The notes: generated by a model not told the origin, from the letters alone. A DNA stretch of 64,000 nt from Paenibacillus sp. YPG26 (GCF_023704175.1 NZ_CP084530.1:3844001-3908000); one strand, 5' to 3'. Positions 53,574 through 62,877 are shown, counted from the first letter of the stretch. Translations and numbers: made by a program.

Positions 53574-55127
53574 ATGATGATTAGTAAAAATAATTATGAA
53601 GGTCGCTTTCAGATTTCTGTGAATGCGCTAGACGACCTTGTGCCTAAGGATCATTTGGTTCGCAAGTTAGAAAATGCGATCGATTTTAGTTTTATATACG
53701 AGCTGGTTCAAGATAAATACAGTGCGGTTACAGGGCGTCCGAGTGTCGATCCCGTAGTTCTGATTAAAATCGTGCTTATCCAGTATCTATTTGGCATTCG
53801 CTCCATGCGCCAAACCATTCGGGAAATTGAAACGAACGTAGCTTACCGCTGGTTCATCGGCTATGACTTTACCCAGCCCATTCCCCACTTCACCACTTTT
53901 GGTAAAAACTATGTTCGCAGGTTTAAGGACACGGATATTTTTGAATCCATTTTTGCACGTATTCTGGAAGAAGCTTTAGGGCATGGCTTTGTAGAGCCTG
54001 ACGTGCTTTTCATGGATGCAACGCATGTGAAGGCAAACGCCAACAAAAATAAATATGAAAAAACGATGGTACAGGAGCAAAGCAAAAAGTACCAAGAGCA
54101 GCTTGATAAAGAGATTAATGAAGACCGGATCCAGCATGGGAAGAAGCCTTTCGGAAAAAAGCCTAAGTCCGCTCTGAAAGAAACAAAAACAAGCATCTCC
54201 GACCCTGAGAGCGGACTATTTGTAAAGGGCGAAAAAGAACGTGTATTTGCCTACAGTTTTCATACGGCCTGCGACCGCAACGGCTTTGTTCTGGGTGCGA
54301 AAGTAACTCCAGGAAATGTACATGACAGCCAGGTGTTTGAGGATGTGCTTGAGCTCGTAAAGAAGTCTCTGGGCAAGCCCACAGCTGTAGCAGTTGACGC
54401 TGGATACAAGACTCCCTACATTAGTAAATTGCTGATCGATGACGGGATACGGCCTGTTATGCCATACACAAGACCTCGTACGAAGGATGGCTTTTTCAAG
54501 AAGTATGATTACGTATACGATGAGCACTACGATGCCTATATCTGTCCGAACCATGAGTTTCTAACCTATGAATTGACGAACCGGGAAGGGTACAAGATGT
54601 ATCGTTCCGATCCCACAATATGCAAAGACTGCCCCTTCTTGAGTCAGTGTACCGAAAGCAAGGACTTCACTAAGCGAATTAGCCGCCATATTTGGGCTGA
54701 CTATCTGGAAGAAGCAGACCACCTTCGGCATACCGATGAAAACAAACAAATTTACTCACAGCGCAAGGAAACGATTGAGCGCGTATTTGCAGATCTAAAG
54801 GAAAAGCATGGCATGCGATGGACGACTTTACGAGGACTTCGTAAAGTTTCCATGCAGGCGATGCTCGTTTTTGCTTGCATGAACCTCAAAAAGTTAGCCA
54901 CCTGGCTCTGGAAGTCCGGTGGCTCAAAGCGATATTTCGCTTTATTTATGATCTCTTACAGAAAAAAAACAAAGACAAACTCCTGTGTTCCTAACGGGAA
55001 CAAGGAGTTTGTCTGCAATCTGAGAGGAGCTTCGCTTAAGGCGGAGCTCCTCTCTTTCAAATATTCGGCGGTTCTTCCCGAAATGTCTAAGCCTGTGGCG
55101 CCTGCGAGAGCGCAGACAACTGCTTGA
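53574..55127 (+). CDS. IS1182-family transposase
   Basis: A 517-aa DDE transposase: DUF772-type N-terminal domain (VDPVVLIKIVLIQYLFGIRSM), catalytic Asp in VLFMDATHVKAN and AVDAGYKTP, and Glu in ETIERVFADLKEKHGMR. A four-cysteine region (about residues 322-360; CPNHEF, CKDCPFLSQC) may bind zinc. The frame has no stop before the right inverted repeat: the last about 35 residues are encoded by that repeat and 69 bases of host DNA, and the end overlaps the opposing ABC-F gene by 41 bases. The catalytic residues are intact. Confidence 0.92.
   Translation: MMISKNNYEGRFQISVNALDDLVPKDHLVRKLENAIDFSFIYELVQDKYSAVTGRPSVDPVVLIKIVLIQYLFGIRSMRQTIREIETNVAYRWFIGYDFTQPIPHFTTFGKNYVRRFKDTDIFESIFARILEEALGHGFVEPDVLFMDATHVKANANKNKYEKTMVQEQSKKYQEQLDKEINEDRIQHGKKPFGKKPKSALKETKTSISDPESGLFVKGEKERVFAYSFHTACDRNGFVLGAKVTPGNVHDSQVFEDVLELVKKSLGKPTAVAVDAGYKTPYISKLLIDDGIRPVMPYTRPRTKDGFFKKYDYVYDEHYDAYICPNHEFLTYELTNREGYKMYRSDPTICKDCPFLSQCTESKDFTKRISRHIWADYLEEADHLRHTDENKQIYSQRKETIERVFADLKEKHGMRWTTLRGLRKVSMQAMLVFACMNLKKLATWLWKSGGSKRYFALFMISYRKKTKTNSCVPNGNKEFVCNLRGASLKAELLSFKYSAVLPEMSKPVAPARAQTTA
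54962..55013 (-). terminator. inward terminator at the right end of the IS1182-like element
   Basis: On the minus strand GACAAACTCCT and AGGAGTTTGTC, with an inner GTTCC/GGAAC stem, are followed by TTTGTTTTTTTTC. It would stop transcripts leaving the ABC-F gene before they cross the element. Confidence 0.75.
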
Positions 55128-56853
55128 TCAATGCTTCCAGTTCATCAACCAAGCCTTTGGCAAGTTCGAAATTCGTATCTTTCAGAGCCGACTCGATTTG
55201 CATTTCGACCGACTTTTTCTTTTGCTCAATTTCTAAGTAGTCTTTATCGAAATGACTGGCGTAGATCATCTGTCTGAATTTTCGCATACTCATTTTTCGA
55301 ATGGTCTTGTGATCAACGATCAGCACATAATCCATCCCGTTAACGACGGAATAGAAATCGTGCGATACCATAACGATCGCACCTTTATAGTCGATGATGG
55401 CTTTTTCCAGCGCGATCTGTGTATAGATGTCCAAATGGCTCGTCGGTTCGTCAAGCAGCAGCAGGTTGGCTTGACTGGCCGCGACTTTAGCCAATTGGAG
55501 CATGTTCTTCTCTCCGCCGGACAACGACTCGATCTTCTGCTCAAGAACTTCTCCTTCGAAGCCGTAGTCAGCTAGATATGCTCTGACCTCATCATAAGTC
55601 TTGAATCCGGCGTCGATGAATTCATTCAGGATCGTATTCGAATCTTGCAGCGTTTCGCCTTGAAGCTGAGATAAGTAAGCCACTTTCGCATCCGTATGAA
55701 CTTCGATCGACTCATGATGGTTGCGGAAGATATCCCGCAGCAAAGTCGTTTTCCCGGTACCGTTCGGACCGATGATAGCGACTTTATCCGTGGATTTGAT
55801 CTCAAAGTCTACGTGTTCCAACAGCAGCTCCTCGAAAGCCACGCTATAATTATCGACTTTCACGACAACAGCGTCTTCCAGTTCATGCTCGATCCCGAAG
55901 CGGATGTCCGGCTGCTTGATCTCGACGAACGGCGCTTTGATTCTGCGCGCTTCCAGTCTCTCCTGGAACTTCACTCTGGCTTTTAACGCTCGGCCTCTGG
56001 ATGCTTCTGAATTATAAGTCGCGATCGCTCTGAGGTTGTCGATGATGTGATCGTATCGCGCGATCTCTTCTGCTTCAGCGACGGCGATCTCCTGCAGCTC
56101 GATTTTGGTCTGAAGCAGCGTGAAATGATATTCGATATAGCTTCCGTCAAACTCTTGAATTTCCGCATTCTCCAGGTGAATGACTTTATTGAAGCAGTGG
56201 TTAAGCAGATAGCGGTTGTGCGTAACGACCAGCAGCATGCCTTTGTGGGAATTGATTAACTTTCTAAGCGCGTTCAGATTCTCGAAGTCCAAGAATACAT
56301 CCGGCTCGTCCATAATCATCAAGTCCGGATTCGTCAGCATTTCCTTCATGACTTGAATAAGCTTGAATTCCCCGCCGCTTATAGAGGTTACGCTAACATC
56401 CTTTAACTTCGCGAGATTGGCCAGGTTCAGCTTCTTATGGATGCGGCTCTCGAAATCGTCTCCGCCCATCGACTCCACCGTGTCCAGAATAAGCTGATAC
56501 TCCTCCATCAGTGAATCCATATCTGATGTCGTCGCCATTTCGGCATAAATTACACCCAGCTTCTCTTGAATCTTGGTGAATTCTTCACTCATATATTCAA
56601 AAACAGTCATTTCCTTGGCCGGGTCCACTTGCGAGAACTGGCTGACGTACCCGATTCGGCAGTTCGGATCGATCTCCAGCTTGCCGTCGAACAAATGCTT
56701 TTCCGGGTCCATCAGCATCTCGATCAGGGTGCTCTTCCCGCTGCCGCTTGTTCCGATAAAGGCGCAGTGCTGCCCTTCCTCGAGTGTGAACGAGATGTCG
56801 GTATACAGTTCTTTTTGCGGGAACGAGAAGGATAAGTGTTCAACTTTGATCAT
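55087..56853 (-). CDS. ABC-F family ATPase
   Basis: A soluble 588-aa protein with two fused ATPase domains and no membrane segments. Walker A: GTSGSGKST and GPNGTGKTT. Signature: ISGGEFKLIQ in the first half, which departs from the canonical SGGE/Q-R, and LSGGEKNMLQLAK in the second. Walker B: LMIMDEPDVFLD and LLLLDEPTSHLD. The linker between domains (about 235-310) is charged and helical. ABC-F proteins act on the ribosome, and some give antibiotic resistance by target protection; which kind this is cannot be read here. Aaggtaac lies before the start. Confidence 0.9.
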   Translation of the reverse strand: MIKVEHLSFSFPQKELYTDISFTLEEGQHCAFIGTSGSGKSTLIEMLMDPEKHLFDGKLEIDPNCRIGYVSQFSQVDPAKEMTVFEYMSEEFTKIQEKLGVIYAEMATTSDMDSLMEEYQLILDTVESMGGDDFESRIHKKLNLANLAKLKDVSVTSISGGEFKLIQVMKEMLTNPDLMIMDEPDVFLDFENLNALRKLINSHKGMLLVVTHNRYLLNHCFNKVIHLENAEIQEFDGSYIEYHFTLLQTKIELQEIAVAEAEEIARYDHIIDNLRAIATYNSEASRGRALKARVKFQERLEARRIKAPFVEIKQPDIRFGIEHELEDAVVVKVDNYSVAFEELLLEHVDFEIKSTDKVAIIGPNGTGKTTLLRDIFRNHHESIEVHTDAKVAYLSQLQGETLQDSNTILNEFIDAGFKTYDEVRAYLADYGFEGEVLEQKIESLSGGEKNMLQLAKVAASQANLLLLDEPTSHLDIYTQIALEKAIIDYKGAIVMVSHDFYSVVNGMDYVLIVDHKTIRKMSMRKFRQMIYASHFDKDYLEIEQKKKSVEMQIESALKDTNFELAKGLVDELEALIKQLSALSQAPQA

Positions 56854-57176
56854 CGTGTTACCTTTCTTGGTAAGGGGTTAGTTAGAGATACTGCAGAACC
56901 TAAATACAGAGTCTGCCGCACCTCAGATTAACACTGTTTCCCGCCAAATTCAATGCTTAGACCAAGCCCCGTCCACGAACATGTTCGCTCAGCGCCTGCC
57001 CTTTCAAAGCTCGGCATCCCCCAGAAGCACTTGTCCAGCTGGATCGTCGTCGCTCTCCTTAATGAATACCTGTTCAACAGCCAAGAAATTCCTGGCACAA
57101 CCGACTTTCTAAGCTTGCCGTTTTCCTGCAACCAAATCCTAAGATCTTTTCCGTGATTTTCGCCTGCAGCAGCTGT
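56854..57176. other. intergenic stretch between the ABC-F and VOC genes
   Basis: Short open frames occur on both strands (for example 56928-57131 and 56953-57156), but none has a ribosome binding site or a product that I recognise. The minus-strand codon pattern hints at a decayed coding sequence, without enough signal to name it. No hairpin terminator was noticed. Confidence 0.4.
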
Positions 57177-57647
57177 TCAATTATCGTGGCTGCTCAACAT
57201 CACTTGATCAAGAAACCTATCGGCGTCACGATTAAACTTCCAGCAGACCCCAAACCTATCCACCAGCATTCCGAAGCAGGAGGACCACGGAGTAGGAGAT
57301 AATGGCATGATCACATGACCGCCAACCGATAGACGATTGAAGTATATTTCCAGTTCTTGCTGATCGTCATAGACTAAGCTAATCCATACGTTATTTCCTT
57401 TCAGCAGCTCACCCGTTACGCTCTTCATGGAAGGCAGCAAATCTGACATCATGATTCTTCCGCCTGCGAATGTGATCGAAGACTCCATAATCATATTCAA
57501 CTCGTTGTCGGGCAGCGGGTAGCTTGGGTCCTGCGGGAAGTCCTTGTAATTAACCTTTTTCACTTCAGTTGCTTGTAGAGCCTCCGCATAAAATTCAATC
57601 GCTTGTTCGGCAACTCCATCAAAGTTCAAATATGCAATAGCAGACAT
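57177..57647 (-). CDS. VOC family protein (PhnB-like)
   Basis: A 156-aa PhnB-like VOC protein (AIAYLNFDGVAEQAIEFYAE at the N-terminus and GMLVDRFGVCWKFN near the end). ATG 57647 follows ggaggttatgcttg; the frame to 57701 would cross the operator. It is divergent from a WYL regulator, as in the pair at 38-39.8 kb. Confidence 0.9.
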   Translation of the reverse strand: MSAIAYLNFDGVAEQAIEFYAEALQATEVKKVNYKDFPQDPSYPLPDNELNMIMESSITFAGGRIMMSDLLPSMKSVTGELLKGNNVWISLVYDDQQELEIYFNRLSVGGHVIMPLSPTPWSSCFGMLVDRFGVCWKFNRDADRFLDQVMLSSHDN

Positions 57648-57693
57648 CAAGCATAACCTCCTTCTTGTAATACATGTAGTATAATGGATGAAA

Positions 57694-57713
57694 GGTGACA
57701 TCTTATTGTCACC
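57694..57713. promoter_or_regulatory. probable WYL-regulator operator
   Basis: The perfect inverted repeat GGTGACA-TCTTAT-TGTCACC lies between the divergent genes. It shares the TGACA/TGTCA arms of the 39252 site. Confidence 0.75.
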
Positions 57714-57745
57714 ATTCCAAAATCATGTAAAAAAAGAGGGTACTT

Positions 57746-58663
57746 ATGGACAAAGTGGAGAGACTCATTTCGATTATTATGATATTGCTGAGAAAAGAGC
57801 TTGTCTCTACAAAGGAATTCTCACAACTATTCCATGTCTCCAAAAGAACGATCCTTCGCGATATGGAAACATTGAGCTTATCGAACATTCCCATCTACTC
57901 TGTCAATGGGGTCAAAGGCGGCTATGGCATTATGGAAGAATACAAAGTTGATAAACGCCTTTTAAGCAGCTCCGATCTAGAAAATATATTGACTGCGCTC
58001 GGCGGATTGGAACAACTTCTTCTTACTGAAGAAGTGGAAAGAACGATAAGAAAAATAGAGGCAATGGTCAGCCCATTGTCTCTGAATCGTTCCATTCAAC
58101 TGTCGTTCTATGATTGGGAAGGCCGGCCCGAGATTCTTGAAACCTTGAAGACATGCCAAGAATCCATTTCTAAGAAGAGGCTGATTTCGTTTGGCTATAC
58201 AGATAAAGACGGGGCGGTAACAAATAGAATGGTTGAACCCTATGAACTGCATTTTAGCGAATCCAGTTGGTACTTGAAAGGATTCTGTACGTCCCGGCAG
58301 GAATATCGCACATTCAAATTATCTCGGATCGATCATATTACCGTGGATGAACGTGCGTTTCATCCTAGAGATGATTGGTCAGAACAAGAACACCAAGCAA
58401 CTTATGTGCCGGAGCTCACCACGATTAAGGCCCGAATCTCGCCCAGCATCAAAGATCAAATCATCGAAAGGTATGGCCGAAGAAGTATTGAAGACCCCAG
58501 TTCTAGCTCCGGATCTCTATTAGCAACCATAAATGTCCCTCAAAACCATACGGGATTCCAGTTCTTGGCAGGCTTCGGCACCCAACTTAAAGTTTTGGAG
58601 CCTGCAGCCTATGTTGAGGAATTTCGAAATTATCTATATCAAATGATGGAGAACTATTCTTGA
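57746..58663 (+). CDS. WYL-domain (YafY-like) transcriptional regulator
   Basis: A 305-aa regulator with winged helix (FSQLFHVSKRTILRDMETL) and a WYL domain (FSESSWYLKGFCTSRQEYRTFK). Agaggg lies 5 bases before the ATG. Its partner is the divergent VOC gene. It is a distant paralogue of the protein at 38260-39213; the two pairs keep the same gene order and a similar operator. Confidence 0.92.
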   Translation: MDKVERLISIIMILLRKELVSTKEFSQLFHVSKRTILRDMETLSLSNIPIYSVNGVKGGYGIMEEYKVDKRLLSSSDLENILTALGGLEQLLLTEEVERTIRKIEAMVSPLSLNRSIQLSFYDWEGRPEILETLKTCQESISKKRLISFGYTDKDGAVTNRMVEPYELHFSESSWYLKGFCTSRQEYRTFKLSRIDHITVDERAFHPRDDWSEQEHQATYVPELTTIKARISPSIKDQIIERYGRRSIEDPSSSSGSLLATINVPQNHTGFQFLAGFGTQLKVLEPAAYVEEFRNYLYQMMENYS

Positions 58664-58704
58664 TCAGATCTCGTCTCTTGACTTAAGTCAATGCACGCCA
58701 ACAT

Positions 58705-58750
58705 CCCCCTAGTTACAATGTAATCATTACATAAACTTAAGGGGGTTTTT
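58705..58750 (+). terminator. intrinsic terminator after the WYL gene
   Basis: CCCCCTAGTT and AACTTAAGGGGG arms, with an ATGTAAT/ATTACAT inner stem, are followed by ttttt. It also abuts the stop of the convergent Crp-like gene. Confidence 0.82.
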
Positions 58751-59328
58751 CATGTGGATTCGATTCTTTTCTTAATTCTACTTATAGACTCCGGGGTAAC
58801 GCCGAGATAACTGGCCAACTGATGTTGGGGTACCCGGTCGATGAGAGATGGGCGTTTCATGAGCAGTGTCCTGAAGCGTTCTTCAGGCGAAGAAGCGATA
58901 AACAAGGCGAATTCCTCCTGAACTTGGCTAAAGCTCTCCTCTATCATTCTGCGGGTCATCGACTCTAATTGAGGGTGTTTATTGTACATGTCTTTTTCCG
59001 TATCTAAATCACCAACGACCATTACTGAATCTTCAGTGCACGTGAACGTGTAATCGGACGACTTATCAGGTTTGTGATGATTGAAAATGGCGATGGCTTG
59101 CTCTTCGGTGTAGAAGTTGGAGGTGATCTCTCTACCATCCTCCTGGATAGCATACTGCCTTACGCAGCCTTTTAAGATGAAATAACATTTTGTGGGAACA
59201 TCTCCTTGTGCAATAAGATCTGTCCCCTTTTTAAATTCTTCTATACTGATCTCATCCACAATAGCTTGCTGATCTTCGTCATTAAGGGAAGTCCATCTTG
59301 ACATGTACTTGTATAGAATGTCCTTCAT
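58750..59328 (-). CDS. Crp/Fnr family transcriptional regulator
   Basis: A 192-aa protein with a cyclic-nucleotide-binding-type beta-barrel (about 20-115; YFILKGCVRQY, EDGREITSNFY) and a short C-terminal HTH (VPQHQLASYLGVTPESISRIKK). Iron-sulfur cysteines of the Fnr type are absent. It resembles YeiL/CprK-like members that bind small molecules. Agaagg precedes the ATG. It is divergent from a quinone oxidoreductase gene that it may control. Confidence 0.9.
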   Translation of the reverse strand: MKDILYKYMSRWTSLNDEDQQAIVDEISIEEFKKGTDLIAQGDVPTKCYFILKGCVRQYAIQEDGREITSNFYTEEQAIAIFNHHKPDKSSDYTFTCTEDSVMVVGDLDTEKDMYNKHPQLESMTRRMIEESFSQVQEEFALFIASSPEERFRTLLMKRPSLIDRVPQHQLASYLGVTPESISRIKKRIEST

Positions 59329-59482
59329 TACGGCCTTCTTTCATCTCCTTTCCTTCTGTTCATCTCATGTTCATTATCTGACGTTAGGAATCCTTCTGTA
59401 AAGGACGTTGCAGTGGATCGTAAAAATTTGCTGTTACATGCGATATGTTCTACAAAGACACTAAAAATAGGAGGGGAAACCC

Positions 59483-60445
59483 ATGAGAGCCATGATTCAA
59501 ACCTCGTATGGTCCAACTGAAGTGATTGTCGCGCAAGAAATCGCTAAGCCGTTGCCAGGAAACAAGGAGATTCTCATTCGTATCCATGCTGCCAAAGTAG
59601 GTCTTTCAGACGTCGCTTTTCGCAAGGGCAATCCGTTTATGATTAAATTGATATACGGACTATCCAGACCAAGATTTGCAATAGGAGGATGCGAATTAGC
59701 CGGAGAGATCGAGGCGGTCGGCAGAGATGTAATTCATTTTAAACCGGGGGATCATGTACTAGGGATGAGCCCTAAAAACTTCGGTGCTTACGCCGAATAT
59801 AAATGTCTTTGCGAAGTGAGCCCCCTTGCTGTTATACCGAGCAACATCGCCTTTGAAGAAGCCGTCGGCATCTGTGACGGGGGTGCCACCGCATTGACGT
59901 TTCTAAGAGATAAGGCGAAGTTGCGGAAGGGACAAAAAGTATTGATTAACGGTGCCTCGGGAGCTGTCGGCATCTATGCTGTGCAATTAGCCAAATACTA
60001 CGGCGCTGAAGTAACCGGTGTTTGCTCTGGCGCCAACGAAGGCCTGGTAATAAAGGCAGGGGCAGATTTCGTTATTGATTATACCAAGGAGGATTTCACG
60101 AAGTCGAAAAGAGCTTATGATGTCGTATTTGATGCTGTAGGCAAAAGCTCCTTCTCGGCATGCAAGCGTGTGCTTACGAACAAGGGAATGTATCTGTCTA
60201 CCGCGTTCAAGCTTTCTACCATTTTACAGATGATGTGGACTTCCCTGTTCAAAGGCAAGCGGGCTGTCTTTGCCACAGCCGGCCTTATGCAAAACAAAGA
60301 GAATTTGACGTTTCTTATGGAACTCGCAAGAAATGGAACACTGAACGCCGTGATCGATCGTCGATATCCTCTGGAGCTCCTGCCGGATGCTCACAAATAT
60401 GTAGAGACCGAACGTAAAAAAGGTAACGTGATTATTACGCTCTAA
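59483..60445 (+). CDS. NAD(P)-dependent quinone oxidoreductase-like MDR protein
   Basis: A 320-aa zinc-independent MDR protein. The GroES-like domain has IGGCELAGEIEAVGRD and FKPGDHVLGM; the Rossmann motif is NGASGAVGIYAVQLAKYYGA near residue 155. Agaggagg-type purines precede ATG 59483. It is divergent from a Crp-like regulator gene. It probably reduces quinones, enones or related electrophiles; the substrate is unknown. It is the second such enzyme in the window. Confidence 0.9.
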   Translation: MRAMIQTSYGPTEVIVAQEIAKPLPGNKEILIRIHAAKVGLSDVAFRKGNPFMIKLIYGLSRPRFAIGGCELAGEIEAVGRDVIHFKPGDHVLGMSPKNFGAYAEYKCLCEVSPLAVIPSNIAFEEAVGICDGGATALTFLRDKAKLRKGQKVLINGASGAVGIYAVQLAKYYGAEVTGVCSGANEGLVIKAGADFVIDYTKEDFTKSKRAYDVVFDAVGKSSFSACKRVLTNKGMYLSTAFKLSTILQMMWTSLFKGKRAVFATAGLMQNKENLTFLMELARNGTLNAVIDRRYPLELLPDAHKYVETERKKGNVIITL

Positions 60446-60538
60446 TATCAGCCGTCGCCTCTTCGCTCAAAAGTTTCGCCTATTTATGATAGGGTTCACC
60501 GTAACACTGTAACGGCGAATTTATATAACTAAAGAAAT

Positions 60539-60562
60539 AGAGCAAAACATCAGTTTTGCTCT
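60539..60562 (+). terminator. intrinsic terminator after the oxidoreductase gene
   Basis: AGAGCAAAAC-ATCA-GTTTTGCTCT; the T-rich distal arm serves as the tail. Confidence 0.7.
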
Positions 60563-60673
60563 AAAACAGTTATTTTCATCCCAGCTATTTGTGGCGGTAA
60601 ACTTGTGGCCAACCCTTTAGTGAGATGGCCTTTCTTTCCGTTCTTGTAAACCCATTCACGCTGAATTCCAGCA

Positions 60674-62146
60674 TCAGCTGGCTACGGAAGAGCCCTCGTA
60701 GGCTCTGTTTCTCGGATGAGGACGCAACCATGAGGCTGCAAGGGCCAATAGGGAAGTCCATAGCAATGCGATGATGACCCAGCGGTAGCCGTGAATGATG
60801 AAAGCAAAATCAACGTTTGAAATTACAGCGTTTTTTCCGGAATACAGCACGTTCTTCATATGGGCTGGCAGCGCCGCACTGACAATGGTTAAAGAAAGCG
60901 CCGTACTCAGCACCTGGCCCAAGTTATAGAGCATGGACCGCAGCCCATTGGCCACCCCTCGGCTGTTCTCAGGAACGGACGACATGATTTCCATCGTATT
61001 GGGCGTAAGAAATAAGCCAGTCCCGATCCCGATGAACAACATCCCGCATGCGGTGGCCCCGTAAGGGAAATTCCCTCCGAGTACGAATAAGAGCAGCAGT
61101 AGTCCTGCTATGGATAGGAGTATTCCAAGCGAGGATAGGACTCGAAGGGCGATTCTCTTGGTTAACATGCCGGCAATGGGAGATATGATCAACATTCCTA
61201 TCGTAATGGGAAGAATCCTTAGACCGGCCTCAAGTGCGTCATAGTGGAAGGCAAATTGATAGTACAGAGCGAAAAGCAGGGCAACAGCCGTGCGAGCAAA
61301 GGAATGAAAGAAGGTAGCGATATTCGCCATACCGAACATCCAATTTTTGAAAAGGCTTATATCCAGCAAAGGAGAAGCCGATCGATGCTCATGCCATAAA
61401 AATATAGGGGTTATGATCGCGAATACAGCAAAACCTCCAATCACCTGCTTGTCTCCCCAGCCGAGCTCTCCCCCCTTGGATAGAGCTATGATTAAACCAG
61501 CTAAAGCGATAAAGACTAAGATCCCCCCATATCGATCGACTTTGGTACGAGGCCCTGTCAGCGGCTTCTCTCGTAGAATCCGGAGGCCCCAAATGAGAGC
61601 CATGATCCCGAAAGGAACATTGAACCAGAACACCCACCTCCAGCCCCAAGCCGTCGTGACCAGGCCGCCGACGACAGGGCCAAGCACCTGCGCGATCGAA
61701 GCGGACAAGATATTCAGGCCTAGACCGGTGCCAAGCTGTGTTTTGGGAAAAGCGTCCGTGATCAGCGGCGTTGTGTTCGTCACCACGAGCGCCCCTCCGG
61801 CAGCCTGTACGATTCGGAGAAGAATGAGTACCTCTACGTTCGGGGAATAGCCAAGAAGCAGACTGGTTACGGTAAAGACGGCCAACCCTATTAAGTACAT
61901 CCTTCTTTTTCCGAAAATATCCGAAATTTGACCGAAGACCAAAATCAGAATGGTATTAACCAGCATGTAGGAAAGCAAAATCCAGCTGGAGGTTGTTGCA
62001 TCCGCATGAAAATACCGGCTTAGTTCCGGCAAGGCGACATTTAGCGTTCCAATATTGATTAGAACCAGAAACGCACCGAGACTAGTTACGGATAAGACAT
62101 ACCAAGGATACATCAGATCATTCTGGGGACGTTTCCTTTGGGTCAT
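60674..62146 (-). CDS. MFS multidrug transporter, DHA2 (EmrB/QacA) type
   Basis: A 490-aa, 14-helix major facilitator. Typical segments are LNVALPELSRYFHADATTSS, the loop motif GQISDIFGKRRMY and the antiporter motif LGPVVGGLVTTAWGWRWVF. ATG 62146 follows aggagg by 9 bases. The isochorismatase-family gene lies 27 bases upstream on the same strand, so they form an operon divergent from a TetR gene. Drug export is likely. Confidence 0.93.
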   Translation of the reverse strand: MTQRKRPQNDLMYPWYVLSVTSLGAFLVLINIGTLNVALPELSRYFHADATTSSWILLSYMLVNTILILVFGQISDIFGKRRMYLIGLAVFTVTSLLLGYSPNVEVLILLRIVQAAGGALVVTNTTPLITDAFPKTQLGTGLGLNILSASIAQVLGPVVGGLVTTAWGWRWVFWFNVPFGIMALIWGLRILREKPLTGPRTKVDRYGGILVFIALAGLIIALSKGGELGWGDKQVIGGFAVFAIITPIFLWHEHRSASPLLDISLFKNWMFGMANIATFFHSFARTAVALLFALYYQFAFHYDALEAGLRILPITIGMLIISPIAGMLTKRIALRVLSSLGILLSIAGLLLLLFVLGGNFPYGATACGMLFIGIGTGLFLTPNTMEIMSSVPENSRGVANGLRSMLYNLGQVLSTALSLTIVSAALPAHMKNVLYSGKNAVISNVDFAFIIHGYRWVIIALLWTSLLALAASWLRPHPRNRAYEGSSVAS

Positions 62147-62173
62147 AGAGATCAACCTCCTGAAAAAATAACC

Positions 62174-62752
62174 TTACGATCTCTCTTTAGTAAAGGTTGA
62201 GATGATGTCTTGTGTGGTCCGAGTTCGCCCGATACGCGGGAAAATATAGCTCTTCACGTAATCATGTTCGGCTTGGGAAAATCCGGTCATCGCATCAATC
62301 GCAAAAATCTGCTGATAGCCACGCATAAACGCTTCCCGCGCAGTCGTATCCACACCAAGTCCGGTTGCGATGCCGCACAAGACGATGGTATCGATTCCCC
62401 TGCGGCGCAGCTGCAGGTCGAGCTCTGTTCCATAAAAGGCCCCCCACTGCTTCTTGGTAATGATGTGGTCTGTATCGGCGACCCGCATTTCCGGCACGAT
62501 TTCATCCCAACCCTCCGGCAAATTCAGCGCAGGTGCAGTTGTATCCAGCTTCGGTTTAGGAATATCCTTCAGGTCCTTGCTGGATACCCTAACCAGGGCA
62601 ACCATAGATCCTTGCTTACGGAATTCATCTGCCAAGGCGGCGGCGTTTGACACCACCTGCTCGGCGGAATAAGGGGCGTATTGGTTCCCTAACCACTTTT
62701 GCAGATCAATGACAACCAGCGCTGTTTTTTGCGGTTCAAATAACTTTTCCAT
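62174..62752 (-). CDS. isochorismatase-family cysteine hydrolase
   Basis: A 192-aa cysteine hydrolase. The triad is visible: Asp in ALVVIDLQKWLG, Lys in IITKKQWGAF and Cys in IVLCGIATGLGVD. The fold covers isochorismatases, nicotinamidases and N-carbamoylsarcosine amidases; the residues seen do not settle the substrate. It is the first gene of an operon with the DHA2 efflux pump and divergent from the TetR regulator, an arrangement typical of detoxification units. Confidence 0.9.
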   Translation of the reverse strand: MEKLFEPQKTALVVIDLQKWLGNQYAPYSAEQVVSNAAALADEFRKQGSMVALVRVSSKDLKDIPKPKLDTTAPALNLPEGWDEIVPEMRVADTDHIITKKQWGAFYGTELDLQLRRRGIDTIVLCGIATGLGVDTTAREAFMRGYQQIFAIDAMTGFSQAEHDYVKSYIFPRIGRTRTTQDIISTFTKERS

Positions 62753-62814
62753 ACCTACATTCTCCTCGTCATTCTTATTTGACTTCGAGTTAACAATATT
62801 GAACTAATGGTCAT

Positions 62815-62843
62815 TTGACTTGATGTTTTATATTTTGTACGAT
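62815..62843 (+). promoter_or_regulatory. promoter of the long TetR gene
   Basis: TTGACT (62815-62820), 17-base spacer, TACGAT (62838-62843). An ATTTGACTT direct repeat (62777 and 62813) may be an operator shared with the divergent isochorismatase gene. Confidence 0.6.
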
Positions 62844-62877
62844 GGTTCACGGAAAGTCAAGCGGGGAGGCTTTATTT

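Larger units (their letters stand above)
53452..55058 (+). mobile_element. IS1182-like insertion sequence
   Basis: A 1,607-bp element. Its ends are inverted copies beginning GAAAGAGAGGAGCT, and the match continues for about 50 bases (through AGCTCCTCT and AGACAAA). The outer 29 bases of each end are themselves near-palindromic (GAGGAGCT...AGCTCCTC). No target duplication was evident. It lies between the CPBP protease and the ABC-F gene and interrupts neither; its right end is 29 bases from the ABC-F stop. Confidence 0.87.
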
